Assembly (NCBI RefSeq): GCF_007273535.1
Contig: NZ_RIBP01000001.1
Location: forward strand, 62,001 to 126,000
Direction of reading: 5' to 3'
DNA: 64,000 bases
Origin: Niallia circulans
Lineage (GTDB): Bacteria; Bacillota; Bacilli; Bacillales; Cytobacillaceae
Below, one piece after another: positions 44,498 to 53,442 of this stretch. Numbering within the stretch: position 1 is the stretch's first letter; each line of letters begins with the position of its first letter. Below the pieces are notes generated by a model, which was not told the origin of the DNA, did no database searches, and worked only from the letters and a program-made list of their open reading frames with translations. Position numbers and translations under genes: made by a program.

Positions 44498-45694
44498 ATG
44501 TTAAAAAACAAATTATTGTTGCTAACACCAATCATTGCATTGGCTATTATATTTATCTTTTCATTAACACTGATTCCATCTGTTCAACCAGAGCCTAAAA
44601 ACTTACCGATTGCTATCGTTAATGAGGATGAAGGGGTAGAACTTCCTAATCAGGCAAAAATGAATGTTGGTAAACAGCTCGTGAAAATGATTAAAGAAAA
44701 CTCAAAAGCAACATCAGATCAAAAAGACCCGACAGTGAAGTGGGTTGAAGTGAAAAACACAGAAGAAGTGCAAAAAGGCTTAGATAAACAGGAATATTAT
44801 GCAGCATTAGTTATTCCGAAGGATTTAAGTGCGAAGCAAGCTTCCTTACAAACTGCAGCACCATCTGCAGCAGAACTTGAAATATACGTAAACCAAGGTA
44901 TGAATACAATGGCTTCAACTTTGGCAGGACAAATATTAAATGGAATTGTTGATAATATAAATAACAATGTGCGTACACAGCTTCTGCAAGGATTAGAACA
45001 ACAAGGAGCAACAATAACATCAAAGCAAGCTGAAATCCTAGCAGCTCCGATTACAAGTAAGGTCACTAATGTTAACGAAACAGGTTCTAATAGTGCAAAC
45101 GGAAATGCTCCGGTTTCATTATTCCAGCCACTTTGGATGGCGAGCTTAGCAAGTGCTGCTATTATCTTTATCTCTCTTCGAAAAATAGCTAATACTGCTG
45201 ATAGAAAAAGGAATTTTGCAGTTAAATTGGTGCAAATTCTAATAGGCGCGATTGCCACGCTTGTCGTTGGATTTGGATTAACCTGGATAGCAAGCGACTT
45301 GGTAGGACTTCATATTCCAGATTTCACAAATACAGCTCTGTTTTTAGCTATTACATCCTTTAGCTTCTTCCTTATGATTTCAGCAGTTCTGTCTTTAATA
45401 GGACTTCGAGGGATGCCATTATTTATCTTAATGCTTTTCTTTGGTGCTCCATTACTGGCGATGGCTCCGGAAATGATGTCATCATTCTATCATGATTGGG
45501 TGTATTCTTGGTTGCCAATGCGCTTTATGGTAAGTGGATTACGTGAACTTCTCTTCTTTGGAAAAGGATTAACTTGGGATTCTGTATCACATCTTGTTTG
45601 GATTGGCGCAGGCGGATTAATTGTTATGCTTGCATCTGCATTAAGAGTTAATGCAACGAATAAAAACCCACAAAATGAAAAATTAGAAGGATAA
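44498..45694 (+). CDS. YhgE/Pip-like ABC-2-type membrane protein (DUF3533-like)
   Basis: 398 residues. One N-terminal membrane helix (about 5-25), an extracellular domain (about 26-230; begins NLPIAIVNEDEGVELPNQ, typical of the family), then about five C-terminal helices. Such proteins act in export or self-protection, but the precise cargo is not known. GGAGGAG precedes ATG 44498. Divergent from a TetR gene, which points to inducible efflux. Confidence 0.87.
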   Translation: MLKNKLLLLTPIIALAIIFIFSLTLIPSVQPEPKNLPIAIVNEDEGVELPNQAKMNVGKQLVKMIKENSKATSDQKDPTVKWVEVKNTEEVQKGLDKQEYYAALVIPKDLSAKQASLQTAAPSAAELEIYVNQGMNTMASTLAGQILNGIVDNINNNVRTQLLQGLEQQGATITSKQAEILAAPITSKVTNVNETGSNSANGNAPVSLFQPLWMASLASAAIIFISLRKIANTADRKRNFAVKLVQILIGAIATLVVGFGLTWIASDLVGLHIPDFTNTALFLAITSFSFFLMISAVLSLIGLRGMPLFILMLFFGAPLLAMAPEMMSSFYHDWVYSWLPMRFMVSGLRELLFFGKGLTWDSVSHLVWIGAGGLIVMLASALRVNATNKNPQNEKLEG

Positions 45695-45708
45695 TCTTCA
45701 CAGGCTGT

Positions 45709-45745
45709 TTTCTTTAAATGAAAACGGCCTGTTTTCGTTTTTCCC
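45709..45745 (+). terminator. Terminator of the YhgE-like gene
   Basis: CAGGCTGTTTTC (45711-45722) pairs with GAAAACGGCCTG with one G-T pair, followed by TTTTCGTTTTT. Confidence 0.8.
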
Positions 45746-46082
45746 TTAATTCTGTCTTAAACCAGCAAATAAAAAAATTACTTGTTCATTTTTCGAAAGT
45801 ATTTCACTTTTATGGTCTCTATAATAAATAATATAAGCTAAGGCAAGAAGGGAAACCGAAAATTCCCCTTGAATTATGGGAGCGTGAAAGTGCCATAGCT
45901 TTATAACAAGCGGCGACTGTTATGACAAGCAATTGTAAAGTTGATTGAAAGTATGGGCATAAATGAATAATGAAAATTTGTATTTTAAACAGTTGTAGAA
46001 ACTATTAAGATATGGAAGGAATCTTCTATCACTTGATATAGCATCTTTTTAGAAATGAATGTAAGAATGAGGTGAGTTTACT
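45746..46082. other. Intergenic region with possible RNA structure
   Basis: About 340 bases with no convincing open frame. It holds GAAGGGAA paired to TTCCCCTT (near 45850-45873) and TATAACA paired to TGTTATG around AGCGGCGAC (near 45903-45926). It precedes the Ada/Ogt gene and may be its leader. It matches no riboswitch class I can name. Confidence 0.3.
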
Positions 46083-47132
46083 TTGATTATGTCGGAAAAG
46101 AAAAAACAAGAATTCTATAAAGCATTAGTAGAAAAAAACCCTCAATACGATGGCATTTTTTTTGCAGGGATTAAAACAACAGGGATTTTTTGTCATGCAA
46201 CATGTACTGCGAAAAAGCCGAAATATGAAAATTGTGTGTTTTATTTAACCGCAGAAGAAGCACTGTTATCAGGATTTCGTCCTTGTAAACGCTGTAACCC
46301 GCTTCATTATCCACACAGTATCCCAGAGGAAGTGGAGATATTGGTTGCTGCAATTGAAAGCAGCCCAGAGAAAAGATGGAAGGAAGCAGATTTTCATGAA
46401 TTAGGAATTCATTCTGCAACAGCTAGAAGAAAGTTTAAAGAAGTTTATGGAATGACATTTGTCCAATATGCCCGCTCTCGTCGCATGGGAATGGCATTCA
46501 AAAAGATCATGACCGGTAAAAAGGTAATTGATCAGCAAGTATCTGTTGGCTATGATTCTTCGAGTGGATTTAATGATGCATTTACAAAAATTATGGGGAA
46601 TCCACCAAAGAAGACAGCTATTTCGATTATAAATGCGAATATCTTTTCCACACCACTTGGAAATATGATTAGCTTGACTGATGCAAATTATTTGTATTTG
46701 CTAGAGTTTACAGATAGAAGAGGACTAGAAAGAGAAATTGAAAAATTGCGGGTAAAGCATAATGCAAGAATTTTACCTGGAAATACGGATATTCATACAA
46801 GCTTAATAAACCAGATGAATTTATATTTTTCCAAGGAGCTAGTTCAATTTTCCATTCCAATTATAAAAAGCGGTACTCCTTTTCAAATAAAGGTATGGGA
46901 TATTCTGTCTGCAATTCCTGCAGGTCAAACGATTTCCTATCAAGATATTGCCCATAAATTAGGTGATAAAAATCTTGTTAGAGCTGTTGGCAATGCGAAC
47001 GGTGCAAACCAAATTTCCATCATTATTCCTTGTCATAGAGTAATAAATACAAACGGGGAACTAGGCGGATATGGTGGTGGCATAGAACGGAAAAAGTATT
47101 TACTTGAGTTAGAAAAACCAATTGGACATTAA
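46083..47132 (+). CDS. ada: Ada-type transcription activator / methylated-DNA-cysteine methyltransferase
   Basis: 349 residues with three parts: an N-terminal zinc methyl-acceptor domain (TTGIFCHATC, ENC, RPCKRC supply the four Cys), an AraC-type HTH domain (about 90-180; SVGYDSSSGFNDAF), and a C-terminal Ogt domain with the acceptor Cys in IIPCHRVI. It repairs alkylated phosphates and O6-alkylguanine and activates the adaptive response. The TTG at 46083 lies seven bases after GAGGTGA; ATG 46089 is the alternative. The gene is complete and stands alone. Confidence 0.93.
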   Translation: MIMSEKKKQEFYKALVEKNPQYDGIFFAGIKTTGIFCHATCTAKKPKYENCVFYLTAEEALLSGFRPCKRCNPLHYPHSIPEEVEILVAAIESSPEKRWKEADFHELGIHSATARRKFKEVYGMTFVQYARSRRMGMAFKKIMTGKKVIDQQVSVGYDSSSGFNDAFTKIMGNPPKKTAISIINANIFSTPLGNMISLTDANYLYLLEFTDRRGLEREIEKLRVKHNARILPGNTDIHTSLINQMNLYFSKELVQFSIPIIKSGTPFQIKVWDILSAIPAGQTISYQDIAHKLGDKNLVRAVGNANGANQISIIIPCHRVINTNGELGGYGGGIERKKYLLELEKPIGH

Positions 47133-47390
47133 AAAGTGGCTGGGATACTACAAAATATAACCTATTTATACACGAATTATAAAACATGGTTTTAGTATAA
47201 GTTCGTTTCATTTCGCTCCGCCCACTAACTTTCCGCGGGGAGGAATGGAGCCTCCTCGCCTTCGCTAAATTCCCCTAAGATTTCTAATTATTGTTTTTAA
47301 ATGAAAACATAAAAAAACTATTAATTAATAAACGTCTAAGTAATGTGCTTTCAATTAGACTTAAATACTTTTGTCCCAGCCTCTTTTAAT
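47131..47390. repeat. Dispersed intergenic repeat, copy B
   Basis: Related to 28335-28620 through AGTTCGTTTCATT (47200 on), GCGGGGAGG...GGAGCCTCCTCG and CTAAGATTT. Its ends are inverted: AAAAAGTGGCTGGGATA (47131-47147) and TGTCCCAGCCTCTTTT (47372-47387). It begins at the ada stop codon and fills the gap to the next gene. Confidence 0.75.
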
Positions 47391-47453
47391 TAGCACTAAT
47401 ACATAACACCTTTAACTTTGTACAAACTAAAAAGAAATTTTGGAGGTGATTCT

Positions 47454-47768
47454 ATGGAAGGTAAGGACTTTCAAAAAACATATGATGAATATATGCAACA
47501 AGGAATGGATCAGGCTCGATTAGAAGCCGTTGGAGAAGTAGAGTCAGGAACAGAACAAATTATTGCAGTTCGCAAAAACGATGATGAAGATATTATCGCC
47601 TTTAAAACAAGCAGTGGAAGAGAGTTAGATTATCTTACTGCACTGGAGGAAGCGAAAGCAGGGAAGTTAGCACATATAGATGTATTTCATAAGTATGGCA
47701 GGGATATTATTCGGAGTGAGCCTGATGGTATTACTGAAAATAACTTAGATAATTTACCTTCTTTTTAG
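47454..47768 (+). CDS. DUF3892-family protein
   Basis: 104 residues. IIAVRKNDDEDIIAFKTSSG followed by a short helix and NVFHRYGRDIIRSEPDG-like C-terminus (here VFHKYGRDIIRSEPDGITEN) are characteristic of the small DUF3892 proteins of Bacillus. The function is unknown. The start at 47454 follows TGGAGGTGAT; a longer frame from 47418 would include that site. Single gene with a terminator. Confidence 0.88.
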   Translation: MEGKDFQKTYDEYMQQGMDQARLEAVGEVESGTEQIIAVRKNDDEDIIAFKTSSGRELDYLTALEEAKAGKLAHIDVFHKYGRDIIRSEPDGITENNLDNLPSF

Positions 47769-47781
47769 GAAGATATTAAGT

Positions 47782-47816
47782 AAGGACGCCTTTCTCTCGA
47801 AGGACGTCTTTTTTTC
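47782..47816 (+). terminator. Terminator of the DUF3892 gene
   Basis: GACGCCTT pairs with AAGGACGTC (one bulge) and is followed by seven T residues; it abuts the stop of the convergent LysR gene. Confidence 0.75.
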
Positions 47817-48682
47817 TAGTATTTACGGTATCTCTGCAGAATAAAATCAATAAAATGCCTGCAGGCGATTGGGAGCACTCTTTTGTCTTTGTATGCAAGG
47901 CTGATTGAGCGGACAAAGGGCGGGTCTATTAGCTTCGTTACAATTTGATAGGGGCATCTTTGCAGGATGAGCTTTGGCAGGATAGAAATGCCAAGTCCTT
48001 GTTCTATCATCGACATAATAGTGTAATCATCATGTACATGATAGTGAATGCTTGGTTCAAAATGATAATGGTCGAAGATGGTTAATGCCTCGCTAATTTC
48101 CCCATCTTTTAAAAGAATAAACGGATCATTTGTCAGCTGCTGAAGCGGTACTTTATCAAGACTTGCCAATGGATGATCTAATGGTAATACAGCAAGCATG
48201 TCATCTTCCTGCAGCTTTATTGTTGTCAGGTTATTGATGCCGTATGGATTTACGAATCCAAAATCAACACTTCCCTCTTTAATCCAATTGGAAATATCTG
48301 TGTAATCGCCTTGGTGTAATTCAAAGTGAACAGCAGGATGCTTTTCCTTAAAATCCTTCATTAATTTTGGTAGCCAATGGCTGGAGACACTGGAAAAGGC
48401 ACCAATCCGGATGAGCCCGCTCTCAAGACCCTCCATCTCCTTCCGTCTTTCAAGCAGTTCTCGATGTGAGTTGCATATTTTCCGAATGAATGGTAATAAT
48501 TCTACTCCATCAGGTGTTAAAGTTATCCCTGTTCTGGAACGGATTATTAACGTTGCGGAAAGATCCTTTTCGAGCGTATGGATCATTTGGCTAATGGCGG
48601 ATTGTGTATAGCCAAGCTCTTCTGCAGCTTTTGTGAAGCTGCCTGTTTCAATCGCTTTTATAAAGGCGTAATATTGATTCAT
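47816..48682 (-). CDS. LysR-family transcriptional regulator
   Basis: 288 residues: N-terminal HTH (GSFTKAAEELGYTQSAISQM) and a substrate-binding domain (about 90-285; FGFVNPYG). The start at 48682 has AAAGGGAG at normal spacing; ATG 48688 is too close to it. Divergent from the EamA gene at 48808 with a 125-base gap, the classical arrangement of a LysR regulator and its target. Confidence 0.92.
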   Translation of the reverse strand: MNQYYAFIKAIETGSFTKAAEELGYTQSAISQMIHTLEKDLSATLIIRSRTGITLTPDGVELLPFIRKICNSHRELLERRKEMEGLESGLIRIGAFSSVSSHWLPKLMKDFKEKHPAVHFELHQGDYTDISNWIKEGSVDFGFVNPYGINNLTTIKLQEDDMLAVLPLDHPLASLDKVPLQQLTNDPFILLKDGEISEALTIFDHYHFEPSIHYHVHDDYTIMSMIEQGLGISILPKLILQRCPYQIVTKLIDPPFVRSISLAYKDKRVLPIACRHFIDFILQRYRKY

Positions 48683-48807
48683 TTGCATTCTCCCTTTAGA
48701 TTAGGAATTCTAATGGTTAAATTATAAATATTCGTTTTACTAATGTAAATGCTGTTGATAATATTAAGCCGAAAGAATATTCAAGTAGAGGGAAGGGCTT
48801 AGGCACT

Positions 48808-49716
48808 ATGACACAGAAACAAGCAAACTTAATTTTGGCGACAGTCTCAATGGGATGGGGAACTTCCTATATTTTTATGAAGATTTGTGCTGATTCCATG
48901 TCACCGATGACAATGGTGGCATTTCGATTCGGTATCGCATTTTTCGTCATGATTGCTTTATTTTCAAAAAGAATTTTTCCGATTGATGTTAAAACATTAA
49001 AATACAGTATGGTAACAGGTTTGCTTTTATTAGGGATATTCATCTCCCTTTCTTACGGAATGAAAACCACAACTGCCTCCACTGCAGGCTTCCTCACAAG
49101 TACGACTGTAATACTTGTACCAATACTGCAAGCACTTATATATAGAAAATGGCCGAGTATCATGATTTCTGTTGGTGTAATTATTGTTGCTATTGGCTTG
49201 GCACTTCTGACAATTGGCGATGACTTCGCACTTGCATCGGGCTCTCTCTATTGCCTGGCCGCAGCTGTGTTTTATGCATTGCATATTATCGTGACAAACC
49301 TCTTTATAAAAAATGTTGATCCGTTAAAGCTTGGTGTATATCAGCTGGGGTTTGCAGCCTTATTTGCGGCAATTATCGGTATATTCGTGTTTGGTGATCT
49401 TTCACTGCCAAATAACGGTTTAGATTGGTTTGCTATCATTGGTCTTGCACTCATCTGCTCAGCATATGGATTTGTGATGCAGCCTATTGCCCAAAAGCAT
49501 ACAACACCTGAGGTGACAGGCTTTATATTTGCGTTGGAGCCAATTTTTGCGGCAATATTTGCAGCCGTTTTTCTCCATGAAAATATTGGCTTGCAGGGAT
49601 ATGCAGGAGCATTACTTGTATTAGCTGGTGTGTTAGCGGCAAGCCTCAAGTCTGAGAAGAAAGTTGATGACACAAGCAGTCAGCCTGTGATAAAGATAAA
49701 GAAACAAACGATTTAA
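48808..49716 (+). CDS. EamA-family transporter
   Basis: 302 residues, ten predicted helices formed by two EamA repeats (first GWGTSYIFMKI, second after FALASGSLYCLAAAVFYALH). It probably exports an amino acid or other metabolite. GAGGGAAGGG lies upstream. Its divergent LysR neighbour probably controls it. A second EamA gene follows 100 bases later. Confidence 0.9.
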   Translation: MTQKQANLILATVSMGWGTSYIFMKICADSMSPMTMVAFRFGIAFFVMIALFSKRIFPIDVKTLKYSMVTGLLLLGIFISLSYGMKTTTASTAGFLTSTTVILVPILQALIYRKWPSIMISVGVIIVAIGLALLTIGDDFALASGSLYCLAAAVFYALHIIVTNLFIKNVDPLKLGVYQLGFAALFAAIIGIFVFGDLSLPNNGLDWFAIIGLALICSAYGFVMQPIAQKHTTPEVTGFIFALEPIFAAIFAAVFLHENIGLQGYAGALLVLAGVLAASLKSEKKVDDTSSQPVIKIKKQTI

Positions 49717-49816
49717 AAAATCTGAAAATAAAGGGAAGACGTTTTGTTTCTGGTTATGAGATAATCTTTTCATGGAGACTTTGAGTCAGAGGAAGGTAAA
49801 GGAGAGAGGTCATGAA

Positions 49817-50725
49817 ATGAAAAAATTATCGCAAACAAAGACGATATTGCTTTTGACTTTTCTCGTTATAGTATGGGGAGTCAACTGGCCGTTATCAAAA
49901 ATGGCCCTTGAATATACACCACCACTGCTTTTTGCCGGGATACGAACTGTCCTTGGCGGATTGATATTGCTTGTGTTTGCATTGCCGCGAATCAAGCAAC
50001 TAAGATTTAAGGAAACATGGCATTTATATGTTATTTCTGCTGTATTAAACATTATTATATTTTACGGATTGCAAACAGTCGGGTTAGGTTTTATGCCGGC
50101 AGGCTTATTTTCTGCCATTGTATTTATAGAGCCAGTTTTACTTGGCATTTTTTCATGGCTTTGGCTTGGGGAATTAATGTATGGATTGAAAATTGTTGGC
50201 TTGATACTAGGGTTTGTTGGCGTTGCTATTATAAGTACTGGCGGTATAACTGGCGATATCTCTGTTCTTGGAATATTCCTTGCACTTGGTTCTGCAATTG
50301 GATGGGGCTTAGGCACGGTTTTTGTGAAAAGAACAGGCAACCGAGTTGACTCGATATGGATGGTTACCATGCAGCTTCTGATTGGCGGGATTTTCTTATT
50401 ATCGATTGGGTCTGGAACAGAAAGCTGGTCCAGTATTAATTGGCAGCTTCCTTTCGTTGCTAACCTGTTGTTCATATCCATATTTGTTATTGCTTTTGGC
50501 TGGCTCGTATACTTTACACTTGTCGGCGCTGGTGAGGCAAGTAAAGTTGGTTCGTATACCTTTCTTATACCGCTAATTGCTATTATCTGCAGTTCTATCG
50601 TTTTAAATGAATCGATTACCTTTAAGCTAGTATTAGGATTAATATGTATTGTTGTCAGCATATGCTTTGTTAATATTAAGTTAAAACCTAAGGTGATGAA
50701 GACACAAATAAACGGAAGATTATAG
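49817..50725 (+). CDS. EamA-family transporter
   Basis: 302 residues, ten helices in two EamA repeats (VIVWGVNWPLSKMAL; GSAIGWGLGTVFVKR). ATG 49817 is preceded by GGAGAGAGG; the longer frame from 49772 carries a polar extension without a site. It is a paralogue of the upstream gene rather than a copy: the sequences are clearly diverged. Probably metabolite export; substrate unknown. Confidence 0.9.
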   Translation: MKKLSQTKTILLLTFLVIVWGVNWPLSKMALEYTPPLLFAGIRTVLGGLILLVFALPRIKQLRFKETWHLYVISAVLNIIIFYGLQTVGLGFMPAGLFSAIVFIEPVLLGIFSWLWLGELMYGLKIVGLILGFVGVAIISTGGITGDISVLGIFLALGSAIGWGLGTVFVKRTGNRVDSIWMVTMQLLIGGIFLLSIGSGTESWSSINWQLPFVANLLFISIFVIAFGWLVYFTLVGAGEASKVGSYTFLIPLIAIICSSIVLNESITFKLVLGLICIVVSICFVNIKLKPKVMKTQINGRL

Positions 50726-50733
50726 TGTTTTTT

Positions 50734-50772
50734 AGAAAAGAGTCTTTTGCTTGCAGAAGACTCTTTTCTTTT
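50734..50772 (+). terminator. Terminator after the second EamA gene
   Basis: AGAAAAGAGTCTT (50734-50746) pairs with AAGACTCTTTTCT (50757-50769), followed by T residues. Confidence 0.85.
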
Positions 50773-50851
50773 GAAAATTTGTCAATAAAATGCAATTTGA
50801 TGAGGTAGATATGTTGAAATTTATATAAATTAACAAAATGTGGAGTATTAT

Positions 50852-50932
50852 ATGAAAAATCCTCAACAAATTCCAGTAAGATGCTTGCATCCTACTGAAG
50901 AAAATAATAAGGTGTATGTAGCAATTTTATAA
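50852..50932 (+). CDS. Possible 26-aa small protein
   Basis: ATG 50852 lies six bases after TGGAG and opens a 26-codon frame (begins MKNPQQIPVRC, ends VYVAIL). It ends 22 bases before the next gene. No family recognised; it may be chance. Confidence 0.3.
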   Translation: MKNPQQIPVRCLHPTEENNKVYVAIL

Positions 50933-50954
50933 GTATTTATTTCGGGGGTAACAA

Positions 50955-51203
50955 ATGTCACATGTAAAACAACATGAAGTGAGCATACTAGATTATGAAA
51001 AAACAGGCCATCAAACCATTTTTGTGCAGTTTTCAGGGATGGATGCCATTACAGGCAAAAATTTTGCAGGAGAAGTCAAGTTTGTCGGCTCTATGCCATA
51101 TGGTGATTTAATTCATCCAAAAAGAACGTTTTTATCAATAGAATGCAGAGAACATGTACAAGCGTGGCTTATAGATAAGTATTGTTCAGGTGCATTTAAC
51201 TAA
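50955..51203 (+). CDS. Hypothetical protein
   Basis: 82 residues, soluble, beta-rich (QTIFVQFSGMDAITGKNFAG), with a Cys in SIECREHV and another near the end. TCGGGGGT lies upstream of ATG. No family recognised. It appears to be the first gene of a three-gene unit with the NTF2-like and Nudix genes, since the spacing is close or overlapping. Confidence 0.65.
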   Translation: MSHVKQHEVSILDYEKTGHQTIFVQFSGMDAITGKNFAGEVKFVGSMPYGDLIHPKRTFLSIECREHVQAWLIDKYCSGAFN

Positions 51204-51639
51204 ATCATTTAAGGGAGTGGGAAGTATCGACAGTATAAAAGTGAAAAGTCCAAAAGACTGCGGTAACTCACCTAAAAAAAGATTTATTAACGAACATATT
51301 ATTGCTTTAGCAAGGCAAGACATCGGTTTATTAGAGACCACCTTTTCAAATAATAGTCATTGGAATATTGTCGGAAAAGTTCAGGCTGCTGGAAAACAAG
51401 AGGTACTGGAGGCGGTACTTGACCGCTTTAATGGAGAAATAAAGGAAATTGAAATTCAGCAAATCATTACACATGGCAGCACGGCTGCTGCTAACGGCAG
51501 CTTTAAAACAGCAGAAGGTCGTGAGTTCTCCTTCTGTCATTTATATCAATTCGTCAGTGCAGGAAAAAATGTAATCAAGGAAATGACTACATATTTAATC
51601 ATGACAAGTGAATTGGGGGAGTATAATGATGGAGCCTGA
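51190..51639 (+). CDS. NTF2/SnoaL-like small protein
   Basis: Up to 149 residues. From about residue 35 it has the cone-shaped NTF2-like pattern (ALARQDIGLLETTFSNNSHW; QIITHGSTAAANGSF; FCHLYQFV). The start is unclear: GTG 51190 overlaps the previous gene and has no good site, while AAGGGAG at 51209 has no ATG at normal spacing after it, so a GTG at 51217 or 51241 may be used. It overlaps the Nudix gene by 14 bases, which suggests translational coupling. Function unknown. Confidence 0.6.
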   Translation: MHLTKSFKGVGSIDSIKVKSPKDCGNSPKKRFINEHIIALARQDIGLLETTFSNNSHWNIVGKVQAAGKQEVLEAVLDRFNGEIKEIEIQQIITHGSTAAANGSFKTAEGREFSFCHLYQFVSAGKNVIKEMTTYLIMTSELGEYNDGA

Positions 51640-52246
51640 ATGGCTGAAATGGGCGAAGGAACTGCAAGCAATTGCCCAAACAGGATTGGCTTATTCAAAG
51701 GATGTATATGATAAGGAAAGATTTGAATCAATCCGAAGAATAAGTGTCGAGATATTGGCTAAATATACTAACGTGGATTCTTCCATCATCAAGGACTTAT
51801 TTGCAAACGAAACTGGCTATGCAACACCAAAGGTCGATATCAGAGCGGCAGTATTTTTCGATAAGAAGATTTTGTTAGTAAAAGAAAAAACGGACGGCAA
51901 ATGGGCATTGCCTGGCGGTTGGGGAGACATCGGCTTATCTCCAAGTGAGGTTGCTGTTAAAGAAGTGCAGGAGGAATCTGGATTTGACGTGAAAGCATTG
52001 AAATTAATGGCTGTGTTTGACAAGAAATTTCATGACCATCCTCCGTCTCCAATCCATGTTTATAAGCTGTTGATTCAATGTGAAATTATTGGAGGTCTTG
52101 CAGCAGAAGGTATAGAAACAAGCGCTGTACAGTTCTTTGCAGAAAACAACCTCCCGCCGCTGTCATTGCCAAGAAATACAGAGGCACAGATCCATCTTGC
52201 CTTTAAGCATTTATATAATCCAAATGAGCCAGTATATTTTGATTAA
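51626..52246 (+). CDS. Nudix hydrolase with N-terminal helical domain
   Basis: About 206 residues. The first 65 residues form the helical extension of YjhB-type ADP-ribose pyrophosphatases; the Nudix box follows (GGWGDIGLSPSEVAVKEVQE and then ESGF). The first Glu of the classical box is Leu and the box Arg is Lys, as in several members of this branch. GGGGGAG lies four bases before ATG 51626 and seven before ATG 51629; either may be used. It hydrolyses a nucleoside diphosphate linked to another group. Confidence 0.88.
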   Translation: MMEPEWLKWAKELQAIAQTGLAYSKDVYDKERFESIRRISVEILAKYTNVDSSIIKDLFANETGYATPKVDIRAAVFFDKKILLVKEKTDGKWALPGGWGDIGLSPSEVAVKEVQEESGFDVKALKLMAVFDKKFHDHPPSPIHVYKLLIQCEIIGGLAAEGIETSAVQFFAENNLPPLSLPRNTEAQIHLAFKHLYNPNEPVYFD

Positions 52247-52272
52247 TATTTTTAATAATTTTTTAAAAGCTG

Positions 52273-52319
52273 TTGACAACTAACGATAATTATTTTATTA
52301 TTATCTCATATTCAAGATA
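52273..52319 (+). promoter_or_regulatory. Promoter and MhqR-type box of the first dioxygenase gene
   Basis: TTGACA (52273-52278), 17-bp spacer, TATTAT (52296-52301). TATCTCATATTCAAGATA (52302-52319) follows at once and matches the palindrome TATCTCGAATTCGAGATA at 15 of 18 positions. Confidence 0.75.
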
Positions 52320-52326
52320 TATTAAA

Positions 52327-52386
52327 TCGAGATATTAAAGCAGCTTCGTTTTTATTTTTTTAAATAAATATCTCGAATTCAAAATA
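52327..52386. promoter_or_regulatory. Further MhqR-type half-sites and long inverted repeat in the leader
   Basis: TCGAGATATT (52327-52336) is the exact complement of AATATCTCGA (52368-52377). The right arm is part of TATCTCGAATTCAAAATA, which keeps the left half and centre of the box. Confidence 0.55.
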
Positions 52387-52415
52387 AATTCATTAAATGA
52401 GTGGAGGAAAATGAA

Positions 52416-53354
52416 ATGAGCAAAAAAACAATGGGAATTCACCATATTACAGCAATTGTCGGGCATCCACAGGAAAACGTTGATTTTTATGCAGGTGTAT
52501 TGGGATTAAGATTAGTGAAACAAACGGTTAATTTCGATGACCCTGGAACATATCACCTTTATTTCGGTAATGAAGGCGGCAAGCCTGGGACAATTATTAC
52601 GTTTTTCCCTTGGGCAGGAGCAAGGCAAGGAGTGGTTGGAGATGGTCAAGTAGGTGTCACTTCCTATGCTGTGCCAGTGGGAGCATTAAGTTTCTGGGAA
52701 GAAAGATTAGAAAAGTTCAATATTCCTTATGAAAAAGCAGAGCGCTTCGGAGAAGTTTATCTTGAATTTAGTGACCCGCATGGCCTTCAGCTTCAGTTAG
52801 TTGAAAGAGCAAGCGGAGAAGTAAATACTTGGACATTCGGCAATGTGACTTCAGATGTGGCAATTAAAGGTTTCGGTGGTGCAACGTTGTTGTCTGCACA
52901 ACCAGAAAAAACGGCTGAATTGTTAGAGCATGTGATGGGACTTGAAGTAGTCGGACAAGAAGACAATATTATCCGATTCCGTTCAACAGCTGATATCGGT
53001 AATATTATTGATCTAAAAACAACAACTATTGGCAGAGGTGAAATGGGAGTCGGGACTGTTCATCATATTGCTTGGCGTGCTACTGATGATGCAGATCAAT
53101 TAGATTGGCAGGAATATATCGCAGACAAAGGATATGGTGTAACAGCAGTTCGTGACAGAAACTACTTTAATGCTATCTACTTTAGAGAGCATGGAGAGAT
53201 ATTATTTGAAATTGCTACAGATCCTCCAGGTTTTGCTCATGATGAAACGCTTGAAACAATGGGAACAAACTTGAAGCTGCCAGCGCAATATGAGCAGCAT
53301 CGTGCACAGCTTGAAAAAGTCCTTATCCCAATTGAAGTAAAACAGCTAGATTAA
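52416..53354 (+). CDS. Ring-cleaving dioxygenase, MhqA/MhqO/MhqE type
   Basis: 312 residues made of two VOC modules. The N-terminal IHHITAIVGHPQENVDFYAG and the second-module VGTVHHIAWRATDD and ILFEIATDPPGF give the His/His/Glu iron ligands of extradiol dioxygenases. In B. subtilis these enzymes are induced by quinones and catechols and relieve electrophile stress. ATG 52416 is preceded by GTGGAGG. First gene of the cluster, behind the MhqR-type boxes. Confidence 0.9.
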   Translation: MSKKTMGIHHITAIVGHPQENVDFYAGVLGLRLVKQTVNFDDPGTYHLYFGNEGGKPGTIITFFPWAGARQGVVGDGQVGVTSYAVPVGALSFWEERLEKFNIPYEKAERFGEVYLEFSDPHGLQLQLVERASGEVNTWTFGNVTSDVAIKGFGGATLLSAQPEKTAELLEHVMGLEVVGQEDNIIRFRSTADIGNIIDLKTTTIGRGEMGVGTVHHIAWRATDDADQLDWQEYIADKGYGVTAVRDRNYFNAIYFREHGEILFEIATDPPGFAHDETLETMGTNLKLPAQYEQHRAQLEKVLIPIEVKQLD

Positions 53355-53442
53355 CTGTGTGAAGCCATAATAATATGGCTTCACCGGAAGATTTATTTAA
53401 ATCATAAAAAAAAATGAAGAAATAATAGAGGAGAAGATGAAA

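Noticed and set aside
45830-45990. Cobalamin riboswitch
   Set aside because: GGGAA and GTGAAAGTGCC recall parts of the B12 box, but the order and the rest of the box do not fit, and the downstream gene has no B12 link.
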